A DNA stretch of 64,000 nucleotides from Pacificimonas sp036351775 (GTDB lineage: Bacteria > Pseudomonadota > Alphaproteobacteria > Sphingomonadales > Sphingomonadaceae), in contig JAZBPX010000043.1 of assembly GCA_036351775.1 (NCBI GenBank), positions 43,165-107,164 on the forward strand, given 5' to 3'. Made by a program: the position numbers and the translations under genes. This document shows positions 17,559 through 26,384 of this stretch, one piece after another (positions within the stretch are counted from its first letter, which is position 1; each line of letters opens with the position of its first letter). The notes under the pieces were generated by a model. It made no database searches. It was given only the letters and a program-made list of their open reading frames with translations, and was not told the DNA's origin.

Positions 17559-17567
17559 GGCAAATGT

Positions 17568-18071
17568 CTAGCCCTGCGGGCCAGCCCCCTCGACAGCGCG
17601 GTTCACGTCCAGCAGTTCGACATCGAAAGTGAGGTCGGAGTTAGGCGGAATGACGCCCCCGGCCCCTTCCTCGCCGTAAGCAAGATCCGCGGGAACCTGA
17701 AACCGGAAACGCGATCCGGGTTTCATAAGCTGCAAACCCTCAGTCCAGCCCGGAATGACCTGATCGACGCCGAAACCTGCAGGCGACCCGCGCTGGTAGC
17801 TGGAATCGAAGATCGTCCCGTCCTCAAGGCTGCCCTCATAATGGACGAGCACCTGATCGTTCGGGCCGGGCGGATCGCCCTCCCCTTCGCGCAGGACCTG
17901 GTAGCGAAGGCCGGATTCGGTTTCGATCATTTGCAGGCTCGATGTTCCGACGACGGAAAAGGCACCCATTGCCAAAACGGCGAGGGCGAGCAGAATAAGC
18001 CAGAAGCCGATCCCGCGCTGGCGGACTTCGCTTCTGGGCATTGGGTCTTCAATGGTGGAACGCTTGGGCAT
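17568..18071 (-). CDS. FKBP-type peptidyl-prolyl isomerase, membrane anchored
   Basis: This 167-aa protein has a membrane anchor at about residues 22-44 (GIGFWLILLALAVLAMGAF) and a periplasmic FKBP domain with VLVHYEGSLEDGTIFDSSY, VIPGWTEGLQLMKPGSR and LAYGEEGAGGVIPPNSDLTF, all core FKBP residues. It catalyses prolyl cis-trans isomerisation during periplasmic folding. It probably heads the transcript carrying ccmA and ccmB. Confidence 0.92.
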   Translation of the reverse strand: MPKRSTIEDPMPRSEVRQRGIGFWLILLALAVLAMGAFSVVGTSSLQMIETESGLRYQVLREGEGDPPGPNDQVLVHYEGSLEDGTIFDSSYQRGSPAGFGVDQVIPGWTEGLQLMKPGSRFRFQVPADLAYGEEGAGGVIPPNSDLTFDVELLDVNRAVEGAGPQG

Positions 18072-18102
18072 GAAACGCGCCTAGCCGTCTAGGAGAGCAA
18101 TG

Positions 18103-18142
18103 AAAAGCGGGCGGAGGTGCCGAAGTGGCAGCCGACCGCCCC
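18103..18142 (-). terminator. Probable rho-independent terminator of rpsU
   Basis: On the minus strand the sequence after the rpsU stop forms a hairpin with outer stem GGGCGG/CCGCCC and inner stem TGCC/GGCA around ACTTC, followed by GCTTTTC. It lies 11-50 bp after the stop codon. The stem has a small mismatch region, so strength is uncertain. Confidence 0.5.
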
Positions 18143-18152
18143 ATCTAGCGTC

Positions 18153-18359
18153 CTAGCGAATGCCGTCGCGTTCCATGCGCTTGCGCTCCAGCTTGCGGGC
18201 GCGGCGGATGGCAGCGGCGCGTTCGCGTGCGCGCTTCTCGGACGGCTTCTCATAGTGACGACGCAGCTTCATCTCGCGGTAGACACCCTCGCGCTGCAGC
18301 TTCTTCTTCAGCGCGCGCAGCGCCTGGTCGACATTGTTGTCACGAACGATGATTTGCAT
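18153..18359 (-). CDS. rpsU: 30S ribosomal protein S21
   Basis: The 68-aa protein beginning MQIIVRDNNVDQALRALKKK is S21, a basic small-subunit protein near the mRNA 3'-binding platform. It has the RRHYEKPSEKRARERAAA block and a KRKR-type basic tail. The correct start is ATG 18359; the longer open frame upstream has no family similarity. An apparent terminator follows. The 228-bp upstream gap to the divergent COQ9 gene contains TATAAA on the minus strand. Confidence 0.96.
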   Translation of the reverse strand: MQIIVRDNNVDQALRALKKKLQREGVYREMKLRRHYEKPSEKRARERAAAIRRARKLERKRMERDGIR

Positions 18360-18587
18360 GCGGTTCTCGTCACTCCGAATCAGGATGTTTATAGCATTAA
18401 CAAAACGAGCCGCGCAGCGACGCTGCACGGCGAAGGTACGCGGACACATAGATAGGACGCCCGGGAAGGGCAAGCCGTTCCGGAATCGCGGCGGTTCGCG
18501 ATACGGCGCAACTGTGGCTGCGCTGCATCGACGCGCAGATCGCGCCATTCTTGCCTTTCGTACGCGGCGGGCGGTAGCAGGTCCAGC

Positions 18588-19301
18588 ATGACAAACGAAC
18601 CCGCCCTGCCGCCCGCCGACCCCGGCTCTGCCGTCACTGCCGATCCCAACCCGGCCAACATGACGCTGGATGAACTGCGACCTGTGCTGGTGCGCGAAAT
18701 GCTGCCGGATGTTGCCTTCGATGGATGGACGATTGCGGCGGCCGAGGCGGCGGCAGAGCGGCTTGGGGTGCCGAAAGAGCGGGCAGGACTATGCTTCCCG
18801 CGCGCCGAGCGCGACATGGTGGCGGCGTGGATCGACGTCTCGGACGAAGACATGGTGGCAGCCATGGCGCTGGAGGGCGTTGCGGACATGAAGATCCGCG
18901 AGCGTATCCGGCGCGGCGTCGAAATCCGGCTGGAGCAGGCGGCCCCCTATAAGGAGGCCGTGCGCGAAGCCCTGCAGATCCTTGCCCGGCCCCAGAACGC
19001 CCCTCACGCGGCGCGCAGCCTGTGGACAACGGCGGACCGGCTGTGGCGCGCCGCGGGCGACACAGCGACGGACTTCAATCATTATTCGAAGCGGGCAATC
19101 CTGTCGGGGGTGTATTCCTCGACGCTGCTCTACTGGCTGCAGGACGATTCGGAGGACTTCTCGGCAACGCGGACGTTCCTGGAGCGCCGCATCGACGATG
19201 TGATGAAGATCGAGAAAGTGAAGGCCGAGGCGCGCCGGGCAAGGGCGCGGCTGCCAAGCCCGATCCGCTTTTTCGGCCGCCTTCGCTATCCGGGCGCGTA
19301 G
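18588..19301 (+). CDS. COQ9-family ubiquinone biosynthesis protein
   Basis: This 237-aa TetR-fold lipid-binding protein has the family hallmark TATDFNHYSKRAILSGVYSS followed by TLLYWL, and the N-terminal HTH-like stretch is degenerate. COQ9 presents lipid intermediates to the COQ7-type hydroxylase in eukaryotes and alphaproteobacteria. The next gene begins 10 bp after it. Supports the alphaproteobacterial assignment. Confidence 0.9.
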   Translation: MTNEPALPPADPGSAVTADPNPANMTLDELRPVLVREMLPDVAFDGWTIAAAEAAAERLGVPKERAGLCFPRAERDMVAAWIDVSDEDMVAAMALEGVADMKIRERIRRGVEIRLEQAAPYKEAVREALQILARPQNAPHAARSLWTTADRLWRAAGDTATDFNHYSKRAILSGVYSSTLLYWLQDDSEDFSATRTFLERRIDDVMKIEKVKAEARRARARLPSPIRFFGRLRYPGA

Positions 19302-19311
19302 GGCGCCGTTC

Positions 19312-19740
19312 ATGACTAGGCCGCCCGTCCCCGCTGCCTATCACCGCGATGCGATGCGCTATGTGCGCTGGCCGGTGCTGCTGCCCATACCGGCGATCCT
19401 CGCAGGGTTTCAGCCCGTTACGGATGCTGCGGGGATCTGGCCGGGTCTTGCCCTGCTGATCGTCGTCGGCGCGCTCGGCTGGCGCGCGGAGAAGCGCAGC
19501 GCGGCATTCGAAAGCTACCCGGGCGGGAAAAGCGCGCTGGCCCGCTACGCCGTCAGTCATGTGGTGCCGGGCCTTTTGCTGGCGGTGCTGTTCGCGCTCG
19601 TCAGCCTGTTCGCGATCGCCTTTGCCAGCCCGTTCGGCGACCGGATCGAGATGGCGGGTGATCTGGGTATGCTCCTGACCTGGTTGCCGATTGCCGCCGC
19701 GCCGTGGCTGCCAGCGCTGCAAAACAGACCGGCGGTCTAG
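19312..19740 (+). CDS. Hypothetical integral membrane protein
   Basis: This 142-aa protein has about four hydrophobic segments: WPVLLPIPAILAG, GLALLIVVGALGW, HVVPGLLLAVLFALV and MLLTWLPIAAAPWL. I do not recognise a family. It follows the COQ9 gene by 10 bp and is probably co-transcribed. Codon use is like the surroundings. Confidence 0.65.
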   Translation: MTRPPVPAAYHRDAMRYVRWPVLLPIPAILAGFQPVTDAAGIWPGLALLIVVGALGWRAEKRSAAFESYPGGKSALARYAVSHVVPGLLLAVLFALVSLFAIAFASPFGDRIEMAGDLGMLLTWLPIAAAPWLPALQNRPAV

Positions 19741-19813
19741 ACTTGCCCCCTCGACTCTGTCCGCGCCGGATGGTGAGACGCGGTCAAACAAGAATCACGG
19801 GAGACAAAACCCC

Positions 19814-20311
19814 ATGGCGGGATCACTGAACAAGGTCATGCTGATCGGAAATGTCGGGCAGGATCCGGAATTCCGGTCCTTTTCCAATGGCGGCGAGGTG
19901 GCGAACCTGCGCCTCGCAACGTCCCGCAACTGGCGCGACAAGCAGTCTGGCGAGCGGCGCGAAAGCACGCAGTGGCACACGGTCGCGATCTTCAACGAGA
20001 ACCTGATCCGGGTCGTGCGCGACTATGTGAAAAAAGGTTCCAAGCTGTACATTGAGGGCGAACTGCAAACCCGGAAATGGCAGGACCAGAACGGGCAGGA
20101 CCGTTATTCGACCGAGGTCGTCTTGCAGCGTTACCAGGGTGAACTGCAAATGCTCGACAGCCGGAATGATGGCGGTGGCGGTGACGGTAATTATGGCGGC
20201 GGTTCGGGCGGTGGGTCCGGCGGCGGCTATGGCGGTGGAAACAGTGGCGGCGGCGGTCGTCCGCAGCAGCCCGCTTATGACGACGAGCTGGACGACGACG
20301 TTCCATTTTAG
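19814..20311 (+). CDS. ssb: Single-stranded DNA-binding protein
   Basis: This 165-aa SSB has an N-terminal OB fold (MAGSLNKVMLIGNVGQDPE, QWHTVAIFNENL, YIEGELQTRKWQDQNG), a glycine-rich linker (about residues 118-150) and the acidic protein-interaction tip DDDVPF. The start at ATG 19814 with GGGAGAC upstream is chosen; the longer in-frame extension overlaps the preceding gene. It protects ssDNA in replication and repair. A palindromic repeat follows it. Confidence 0.97.
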   Translation: MAGSLNKVMLIGNVGQDPEFRSFSNGGEVANLRLATSRNWRDKQSGERRESTQWHTVAIFNENLIRVVRDYVKKGSKLYIEGELQTRKWQDQNGQDRYSTEVVLQRYQGELQMLDSRNDGGGGDGNYGGGSGGGSGGGYGGGNSGGGGRPQQPAYDDELDDDVPF

Positions 20312-20332
20312 ACTGCGGTGCCTGTCAGCTAA

Positions 20333-20420
20333 TCGTCCCAACGGAGCCTGGGATACACGTTGGATAGGCCGCGCGTGGTTCCACCTCCACAGCGTGGATC
20401 CCAGCCTTCGCTGGGATGAC
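20333..20420. repeat. REP-like palindromic element (copy 1)
   Basis: The right arm GGATCCCAGCCTTCGCTGGG ends in GATGAC at 20420, and a degenerate inverted left arm starts near GTCCCAACGG at 20334. It lies between ssb and the convergent DUF177 gene, where it could also act as a bidirectional terminator. It belongs to the GTCATcCC...GGgATGAC family seen at least six times in this window. Confidence 0.7.
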
Positions 20421-20451
20421 TAATATCAAGTAGGGGCGCGCAGTCGGCGGG

Positions 20452-20982
20452 CTAGTTCTTGAGGCCCGCGAACGGTGATGCGGTGCGCTTGTCAGCTTCG
20501 GCCTGGGCGGCAGCTTCCTCTTCGGAGATGAGGTGCTGGCGCGCCCTTTCCAGCGCCTCGTCGCTGGCGCGCGGGTAAGGGTCGAGAGCGAGCGCGAAAC
20601 TCATTGCAGCAAGTTCGCCGAGATCGATACGCCCATCCTCCAGCGGCAGCCGGTCGAGGTCGACTTCGCCCAGTTCAAGCTCTTCGTCGGTCGGCGTATC
20701 GGGGAGGCCAGCAACCAGTGTCAGATCGACCGTTTCTTCAATGTGCTGAGGGACGTCTTCGGCAGAGATTACACAGCTGGCGATGGCCTCCCCGCGCACG
20801 ACACCGGTGACGGCGATGCCTTCCGCCCTTTGCGACAGGGTGAAGTCGGCGGCGAGCGCGGCCACGCCAACGAGATCGAAGCGGCCGGCAAGGGCGTGAC
20901 ATTCTGCTGGCGTCGCTTCGATTGACTTTGCCAGGCCGCCCCGCACTTCATCGACGCGAACGATGCGCGAGAACTCGGTCAT
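20452..20982 (-). CDS. DUF177 (YceD-type) protein
   Basis: This 176-aa protein has the DUF177 pattern: a beta-rich N-terminal half (FTLSQRAEGIAVTGVVRGE, ASCVISAEDV) and the acidic DTPTDEELELGEVDLDRLPL followed by DLGELAAMSFALALDPYPR. YceD family members have been linked to 23S rRNA accumulation and are often next to rpmF, which is not seen here. Its start overlaps the bc1 chaperone stop by 4 bp. Confidence 0.88.
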   Translation of the reverse strand: MTEFSRIVRVDEVRGGLAKSIEATPAECHALAGRFDLVGVAALAADFTLSQRAEGIAVTGVVRGEAIASCVISAEDVPQHIEETVDLTLVAGLPDTPTDEELELGEVDLDRLPLEDGRIDLGELAAMSFALALDPYPRASDEALERARQHLISEEEAAAQAEADKRTASPFAGLKN

Positions 20983-21503
20983 GCTGCCTCTCCGGTAAAG
21001 AAGGCCTCGTCGGAAATCTGGCCAAGGCGAAGGCTCTCTTCGCGCACCCGTTCGGCCATCCAGTCGAGCTGCTCCTGCTCTGCCTCGTTCCGGAAGACAT
21101 TGCGCTTCAGAGCCATGCGAAGGCCGCTATTCTGACGGAAGGCCTCCCGGTAGGCACCAAGGCGGCCGCCGAGCGACGAGACCGTGTTCCCGACCTGCTT
21201 GGAAATGGCCATGTCTCCGATGCCAATGGTGCGAAGCGAACTGTCCATGTCCTCCACGAAATGTTCGGTCAGGCGAACGACAAGCCGCTGTGCCCGCGGC
21301 GTATCGATGGTCTCGATACGAAGGATGAGCAGGCTCAGCGACAGCGCGACCATGTCAAAGCGGCCATCGACGGTATCGGGCACGCCGCCAACGATGTACC
21401 AGTCGGGTTTCCGCGCGCGTTCCACCACGCTTCGGTAAAGGCGCGATGCCGCCTCCCCGTCCGGATCGGGGTCTTTACCGAAGAATGGGATTTTCCATTT
21501 CAC
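20979..21503 (-). CDS. Ubiquinol-cytochrome c chaperone (CBP3/UQCC1 family)
   Basis: This 174-aa helical protein contains RARKPDWYIVGGVPDTVDGR, then FDMVALSLSLLILRIE and the LTEHFVEDMDSSLRTIGIGD block typical of the bacterial CBP3 family, which assists cytochrome b/bc1 assembly. It is followed directly by the DUF177 gene (overlapping ATGA), a common alphaproteobacterial pairing. It is divergent from bamE. Confidence 0.9.
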   Translation of the reverse strand: MKWKIPFFGKDPDPDGEAASRLYRSVVERARKPDWYIVGGVPDTVDGRFDMVALSLSLLILRIETIDTPRAQRLVVRLTEHFVEDMDSSLRTIGIGDMAISKQVGNTVSSLGGRLGAYREAFRQNSGLRMALKRNVFRNEAEQEQLDWMAERVREESLRLGQISDEAFFTGEAA

Positions 21504-21607
21504 GGGCGTAAGCCTTCATATCTTCATACCGGTTTCAGCGAACGGGTGCCAAAAGGGTATGCGTTCGGCGGTTGCCGGGCTTTCCCATTCTGGCGTAGTG
21601 AGCCGAC

Positions 21608-22093
21608 ATGATCTCCAAGACGACTAACAAGAGCAGCGCAAGGTTCCTGCTGCTGTTTACCGCAGGCGCGCTGGCGCTGGGCGGCTGCGCGCGCATTCGC
21701 GACAATGAGGGCTATGTGCGCGACAACGCCTTGATGAGCGCCATCGCTCCGGGCGTCGACAACCGCGAGTCGGTCGAGTTGACGCTGGGCCGTCCCACCT
21801 TCGAATCGCAATGGGACGACAGCGTCTGGTACTATGTGTCGCGCAATACCGAGCAGCTCGCCTTCCTTGCTAAAGATGCCATCGGGCAGCGCGTGACGAT
21901 CGTGCGCTTCGACGCCGACGGCAATGTCGCGAGCATCGACGACAGAGAAGGCCTCGACCAGGTCGCCTATTTCGATCCGCATGACGATGAGACGCCGGTC
22001 TTTGGCCGCGACACGGGCCTGTTCCAGGAAATCTTCGGCAATATCGGGCGCGTCAGCTCTATCCCGACAGGTCAGGGCGGGCCGCCGCGCTAG
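21608..22093 (+). CDS. bamE: Outer-membrane assembly lipoprotein BamE (SmpA/OmlA)
   Basis: This 161-aa protein has a signal peptide with lipobox LALGGC (Cys27) and the SmpA/OmlA fold: NRESVELTLGRPTFESQW, DDSVWYYVSR and an IVRFDADGNVASID strand. It is an accessory lipoprotein of the BAM complex that inserts outer-membrane barrels. The C-terminal extension (PVFGRDTGLFQEIFGNIGRV) is typical of alphaproteobacterial members. Confidence 0.9.
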   Translation: MISKTTNKSSARFLLLFTAGALALGGCARIRDNEGYVRDNALMSAIAPGVDNRESVELTLGRPTFESQWDDSVWYYVSRNTEQLAFLAKDAIGQRVTIVRFDADGNVASIDDREGLDQVAYFDPHDDETPVFGRDTGLFQEIFGNIGRVSSIPTGQGGPPR

Positions 22094-22132
22094 CGTTGGC
22101 GGCAGGGACTTCCCAGTTCGCAAGGTAAATTC

Positions 22133-22221
22133 GTTATCCCGGGAAAGCCGGAATCCATCTCTTACCGGCGCGTTTTGAGCCGACTTCGAGAGGCGGATCC
22201 GGGCTTTCGCCGAGATGACGG
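22133..22221. repeat. REP-like palindromic element (copy 2, degenerate)
   Basis: The left arm is GTTATCCCGGGAAAGCCGGA at 22133, and the right arm GGATCCGGGCTTTCGCCGAG runs into ATGAC by 22219. It sits between the convergent bamE and gltX genes. The arms carry several mismatches compared with the other copies. Confidence 0.65.
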
Positions 22222-22240
22222 TGAGTGGGATGGTGCGCTG

Positions 22241-23572
22241 CTACTGACCCGCCGCAGCGCGGAGGCGGCGGAGCGCTTCGTCCTTGCCAATAAGGGCAAG
22301 GATGCCCGCCATTTCAGGGCCGTGCTGCTGGCCGGTCAGGGCGAGGCGAAGGGGCTGGAAAAGCGCCCTGCCCTTTCGGCCCGTTCTGGACTTCAGGTCC
22401 GCGACCAGCGGTCCCCATAATTCGTCCCCATCGATGGCAGCGAGGCTTTCGGCGGCTGCTTCCGCATAGGCAGCGTCGTCTTCCGAAAGCTCGACGACAG
22501 GCGCGCTGTTGATCATCGACCACCAGTCTGCGGCGTCCGCGAGCCTCTCCAGGTTGGGACGAATGATTGCCCATGCCTCTGCCGTCATGGCTTCGGGCAG
22601 CCGGTCAGAGACCGCCTCATAGGGAAGACCGTGGACGATCTTCGCGTTGAGCTGCGCCAGTTCGTCCTCACCGAAGCGGGCGGGCGCGCGACCAAAAGCA
22701 TCGAAGGCAAAACTATCAATCAGCGCCTGAGAATCCGCGACGGATTCAACTGGCTGGGACGTGCCGAGCCGGGCGAGATATGCCAGCAGGGCGAGCGGTT
22801 CGATGCCCTGTTCGCGGAGTTGCCGCGCCGAAAGCGATCCGAGCCGCTTTGAAAGCTTTCCGCCCTCCTGATCGACCAGCAGCGACTGGTGCGCGAACGT
22901 CGGCGGAGCGGTACCAAGTGCCTCGAACATCTGGACCTGAACGCCGCTGTTGGTGACGTGATCTTCTCCGCGCACGACATGGGTGACACCCATGTCGATA
23001 TCGTCGACGACGGAGGGCAGCATGTAGAGAAACGTGCCATCGGCGCGGCGGACGACGGGGTCGCTGACTGCCGCCGGGTCGAGATGGGATGGCCCGCGAA
23101 TCAGGTCGCTCCATTCGATGGGCGTATCATCGAGACGGAACCGCCAGTGAGGCCGCCGCCCCTCCGCTTCGAGGGCTGCGCGCTCTTCGTCGGTTAGCGA
23201 CAGCGCCGCGCGGTCGTAAATGGGCGGCTTTCCGCGGGATAGCAGCACCTTGCGCCGGACGTCGAGCTCTTCAGGCGTTTCGTAGGCCGGGTAGATGCGC
23301 CCTGCGCTCAGCAGCCGGTCGAAGGCGGCCTCGTATAGGGCGGTGCGGTCCGACTGCCTAACCTCATCATCGGCCGCCATTCCAAGCCAGGCCAGATCCC
23401 GGCGAATGGCGTCGGCATATTCGGCACGCGACCGCTCCGTATCGGTGTCATCCAGGCGAAGGAGGAACTGTCCGCCCGACTGGCGCGCATAGAGCCAGTT
23501 TGTGATGGCCGTCCTGAGATTGCCGACATGGAGGTGCCCTGTGGGACTGGGCGCGAACCTGAGCGTGGTCAT
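22241..23572 (-). CDS. gltX: Glutamate--tRNA ligase
   Basis: This 443-aa class I aminoacyl-tRNA synthetase carries the HIGH-type motif RFAPSPTGHLHVGNLR at the N terminus, the RLDDTDTERS block and the KMSKS-equivalent GGKLSKR. The length is slightly short for GltX but includes the anticodon-binding region. Alphaproteobacteria often have two GltX paralogues (discriminating and non-discriminating); which one this is cannot be told here. It reads into the ArsC-like gene's upstream side on the same strand. Confidence 0.93.
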   Translation of the reverse strand: MTTLRFAPSPTGHLHVGNLRTAITNWLYARQSGGQFLLRLDDTDTERSRAEYADAIRRDLAWLGMAADDEVRQSDRTALYEAAFDRLLSAGRIYPAYETPEELDVRRKVLLSRGKPPIYDRAALSLTDEERAALEAEGRRPHWRFRLDDTPIEWSDLIRGPSHLDPAAVSDPVVRRADGTFLYMLPSVVDDIDMGVTHVVRGEDHVTNSGVQVQMFEALGTAPPTFAHQSLLVDQEGGKLSKRLGSLSARQLREQGIEPLALLAYLARLGTSQPVESVADSQALIDSFAFDAFGRAPARFGEDELAQLNAKIVHGLPYEAVSDRLPEAMTAEAWAIIRPNLERLADAADWWSMINSAPVVELSEDDAAYAEAAAESLAAIDGDELWGPLVADLKSRTGRKGRALFQPLRLALTGQQHGPEMAGILALIGKDEALRRLRAAAGQ

Positions 23573-23593
23573 GAGCGGTGGGAGCGTTGCCAG

Positions 23594-23941
23594 TCAGGCG
23601 TAGAAGTCGGCGATGGTCTCGGACGGTCGGCACAGCTTTGCCCGGTCCCCATCGATGATGACCGGGCGGTTTATGAGGATCGGATTGTCGGCCATCGCCG
23701 CGAGGATGGCGTCCTGGTCGCCCGAACCGCGGAGGCCCAGTTCCTCTGCCAGCGGCTCCTTCTCGCGCAGGAGATCGGAAGCCTGCATTTTCCCCTTTGC
23801 GAGCACGTCCTCGATCTCAGCCCTAGAGGGCGGGTCCTTCAGATATTCGCGGACCTCGTACGGCTTGCCGTGTTCGTCGAGCCATGCCTGCACGTTGCGA
23901 GCCGTGCCGCAGCGCGGGTTGAACCAGAGGATCGCCGCCAT
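23594..23941 (-). CDS. ArsC/Spx-family arsenate reductase-like protein
   Basis: This 115-aa thioredoxin-fold protein has its redox cysteine at position 11 in FNPRCGTARN and the downstream RPVIIDGDRAKLCRPSE segment with the Arg residues that bind arsenate in ArsC. No ars operon genes are nearby, so a true arsenate role is uncertain; many solitary members have other functions. It follows the amidase gene by 3 bp and precedes gltX by 21 bp. Confidence 0.85.
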   Translation of the reverse strand: MAAILWFNPRCGTARNVQAWLDEHGKPYEVREYLKDPPSRAEIEDVLAKGKMQASDLLREKEPLAEELGLRGSGDQDAILAAMADNPILINRPVIIDGDRAKLCRPSETIADFYA

Positions 23942-23944
23942 GGC

Positions 23945-25450
23945 CTAGATCGCTTCCCGGCCGCCGACCCAGATCGGCGGCGTGCGCTGGTACCAGAGCA
24001 GCTCGTTTTCCAGTTCGTAGGCGAGGGCGAGGAGCATGGGTTCCGTCCCCGGCGCGCCGATGAACTGCAGACCGATGGGAAGGCCGCCAGAACTCATCCC
24101 GACGGGCAGCGCGATGGCGGGAAGACCCGCGACATTCTCCGCCCCGGTAAAACCAGCATAGGCGCTGAGGCGCGCGCGCTGCTGTTCGAAGGGCATGGTC
24201 GGGGAAATATAGCCGATGGGCGCAGGCGGCTGGCCGAGAACCGGGGTGACGATGACATCGGTATTCTCGAACTGTGCGCGGTAGCCCGCGGAGAAGGCTT
24301 CGAGGCGACGGACAACAGCCTCACGCTCCTCCTCGGTGTAGGCCGAGCCGCTCTGTGCCATGCCGAGCATGAGCGGCTCGAAATATTCGGTGAGATCGGC
24401 ACCCTTCGCGATGCCGCCCATTTCCATGGCGCTGTCGAGGCGCATGGCGGCACCAACGGTCCAGAGCGCCATGAAGTCATCGCTGAGCTGCGGACTGATG
24501 AACGATCGGTCGGCATCGCCGGTGCGGTGGCCGCGGCGGGCCAGCAGAGCCATGGTCTCTTCGAGAACGCGCACGACCTCCGGATCGGCGAGAGAACCGT
24601 CGGAGCGCGCCGCGCTGCTGGTGATGCGGAGGCGTCGATCAGACGGGCCGGTAACCATCTGCGCAGCCGGGAACAGCGGACCGCCCTGCGCGGCGTAGAA
24701 GCTGGCCGCGCTGTCGCGCACGGTTCGGGTGACAAAACCCTGGATCCCAAGGTCGGTGGCCGCATCACTGTCGTCCTCCCCGCCCATGCGGCCGCGCGAT
24801 GCCTTCAGCCCCACGAGCCCGCAGGCGGCTGCCGGAATACGGATCGAGCCGCCGCCGTCGTTGGCATGGGCGACGGGCACGACGCCCGCCGCAACGGCCG
24901 CTGCGCTGCCGCCGGACGAGCCTCCGGCGGAATGACCTGTGTTCCAGGGGTTCCGCGTAACGCCGGTCAGGAGCGGTTCGGTCGTCGCCGTCATGCCGAA
25001 CTCCGGCAGCGTCGAGCGGCCGATGGAGATCATGCCCGTCTCGTCGATAACCGTGTGGAAGGGCGCGGTCTGAGGCGCGATGAAGTTGGCGAGCGAGCGG
25101 GAGCCCTGCGTATAGGGCATGCCCTCCTTCATCAGATTGTCCTTGATGAGAGTCGGCACGCCCGCAAACGGGCCGTCCATTCCCTGCGCCGCCTCGGCGC
25201 GGGCGCGGTCGAAATTCGGCAGGGCCACTGCATTCAGATCGTCATTGACGAGGTTCAGGCGGTAGATCGCATTATTCACCAGCGTCAGAGCGGATTTTCG
25301 GCCGCTTTGAACTGCATTGGCGGACGAGACGGCATCCAGCCACGCGCCGTCCCCCGTCGAGCGTACAGCCTGCGTGCAGCCGGCCAGCGGAGCGACCACG
25401 GCCAGCGCGCCCGCAGCCTCGAGAAACCTGCGCCTGTTCAGTGCCGTCAT
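23945..25450 (-). CDS. Amidase-signature hydrolase, predicted Tat lipoprotein
   Basis: This 501-aa enzyme has the Ser-cisSer-Lys triad of the amidase signature family, seen in PTLIKDN (Lys) and HSAGGSSGGSAAAVAAG (Ser). The N terminus has twin arginines (NRRRFLEAAG) and a lipobox-like APLAGC with Cys25, pointing to Tat export and lipidation. ATG 25450 is chosen because GGGAGG lies 7 bp upstream; the adjacent ATG 25453 is also possible. The substrate is unknown. It is divergent from a small membrane-protein gene. Confidence 0.9.
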   Translation of the reverse strand: MTALNRRRFLEAAGALAVVAPLAGCTQAVRSTGDGAWLDAVSSANAVQSGRKSALTLVNNAIYRLNLVNDDLNAVALPNFDRARAEAAQGMDGPFAGVPTLIKDNLMKEGMPYTQGSRSLANFIAPQTAPFHTVIDETGMISIGRSTLPEFGMTATTEPLLTGVTRNPWNTGHSAGGSSGGSAAAVAAGVVPVAHANDGGGSIRIPAAACGLVGLKASRGRMGGEDDSDAATDLGIQGFVTRTVRDSAASFYAAQGGPLFPAAQMVTGPSDRRLRITSSAARSDGSLADPEVVRVLEETMALLARRGHRTGDADRSFISPQLSDDFMALWTVGAAMRLDSAMEMGGIAKGADLTEYFEPLMLGMAQSGSAYTEEEREAVVRRLEAFSAGYRAQFENTDVIVTPVLGQPPAPIGYISPTMPFEQQRARLSAYAGFTGAENVAGLPAIALPVGMSSGGLPIGLQFIGAPGTEPMLLALAYELENELLWYQRTPPIWVGGREAI

Positions 25451-25540
25451 CATCAAACCTCCCAATCGCGTTTTGCTTCGCGCCTGTTTGCGGCCCTCCG
25501 TGGCGAGAATCAATCGCGCTCTGTGAGAGGGTTGGGGCGC

Positions 25541-25798
25541 ATGATAAGCGCACGAACCATGATCGATTTTCACGAGGCGCTGGGGACGTTCGGGTCCGGC
25601 CTGATCATCCTGATGTACCTGATGCTGCAGACGGGCAGGCTGCGCTCTGGCAGCCGCATATACCTGTTATCAAACCTGATTGGATCGGCGCTGATTCTCT
25701 ATTCGCTATCGGTCGACTGGAACCTGTCCGCCGCGATCATCCAGATGTTCTTCATCGCGATCAGCGTCTACGGGCTGGCATTCAACCATGACCGCTAG
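25541..25798 (+). CDS. Small membrane protein, CBU_0592-like
   Basis: This 85-aa protein has three hydrophobic helices: GTFGSGLIILMYLMLQTG, IYLLSNLIGSALILYSL and AAIIQMFFIAISVYGLAF. It resembles the short CBU_0592-type membrane proteins. Starts at ATG 25541 or 25559 are both possible. The 3' end overlaps the DUF938 gene by 11 bp, indicating coupling. A very long open frame on this strand upstream is only the shadow of gltX, ArsC and the amidase. Confidence 0.7.
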   Translation: MISARTMIDFHEALGTFGSGLIILMYLMLQTGRLRSGSRIYLLSNLIGSALILYSLSVDWNLSAAIIQMFFIAISVYGLAFNHDR

Positions 25799-26384
25799 AA
25801 GCTCGCCCGCCGCGCTCAGGAACCGGGAGGTCATCGCCCAGACGCTGGCGCCGTTCATGCCGCCGAGCGGCACTGCCCTGATGATTGCCGAAGGATCCGG
25901 CGAACACGCGGTTCATTTTGCGGCAGCGTTTCCAGAGGTCACCTGGCAGCCGACCGATCCCGACGAGGAAGCGCGCGCATCGATCGCAGCGTACCGGGCG
26001 TCGGCGGGCCTGCCGAACCTGAGTGCCCCGTTGCCGCTGGATGCGGCGGCAGGGGAGTGGCCGATCGACCGCGCAGACCTGATTACCTGCATCAATATGG
26101 TTCATATCTCGCCATGGGCGGCGACGGAGGGGCTGATGAGGGGCGCGGGCCGGACGCTACCCACCGGCGGTGTGCTCTACCTGTACGGCCCCTATCGCCG
26201 AGGTTCACGTCCCATTGAGCCGTCGAACGCCGTGTTCGACGAAAGCCTTAAGGCACGCGACCCGCGCTGGTGCCTTCGCGAACTGCAGGACGTCATCGAC
26301 CTCGCGGACGCGCACGGCCTGCGTCTGCAACTTGTTGAAGAGATGCCCGCGAATAACCTGTCGGTAATCTTCCGCCGACGTTAG
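25788..26384 (+). CDS. DUF938 SAM-dependent methyltransferase-like protein
   Basis: This 198-aa Rossmann-fold protein contains IAEGSGEHAVHFAAAFPEVTW (SAM-binding motif I), TCINMVHISPW and a YGPYRR loop, all typical of DUF938. The substrate is unknown. It overlaps the upstream small membrane-protein gene and converges with the STAS-like gene by 4 bp. Confidence 0.88.
   Translation: MTARSSPAALRNREVIAQTLAPFMPPSGTALMIAEGSGEHAVHFAAAFPEVTWQPTDPDEEARASIAAYRASAGLPNLSAPLPLDAAAGEWPIDRADLITCINMVHISPWAATEGLMRGAGRTLPTGGVLYLYGPYRRGSRPIEPSNAVFDESLKARDPRWCLRELQDVIDLADAHGLRLQLVEEMPANNLSVIFRRR

Noticed and set aside
23528..25798. A 756-codon plus-strand open frame opposite gltX, the ArsC-like gene and the amidase
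   Set aside because: Only its last 85 codons look like a protein (the small membrane protein starting at 25541); the rest is an antisense shadow.
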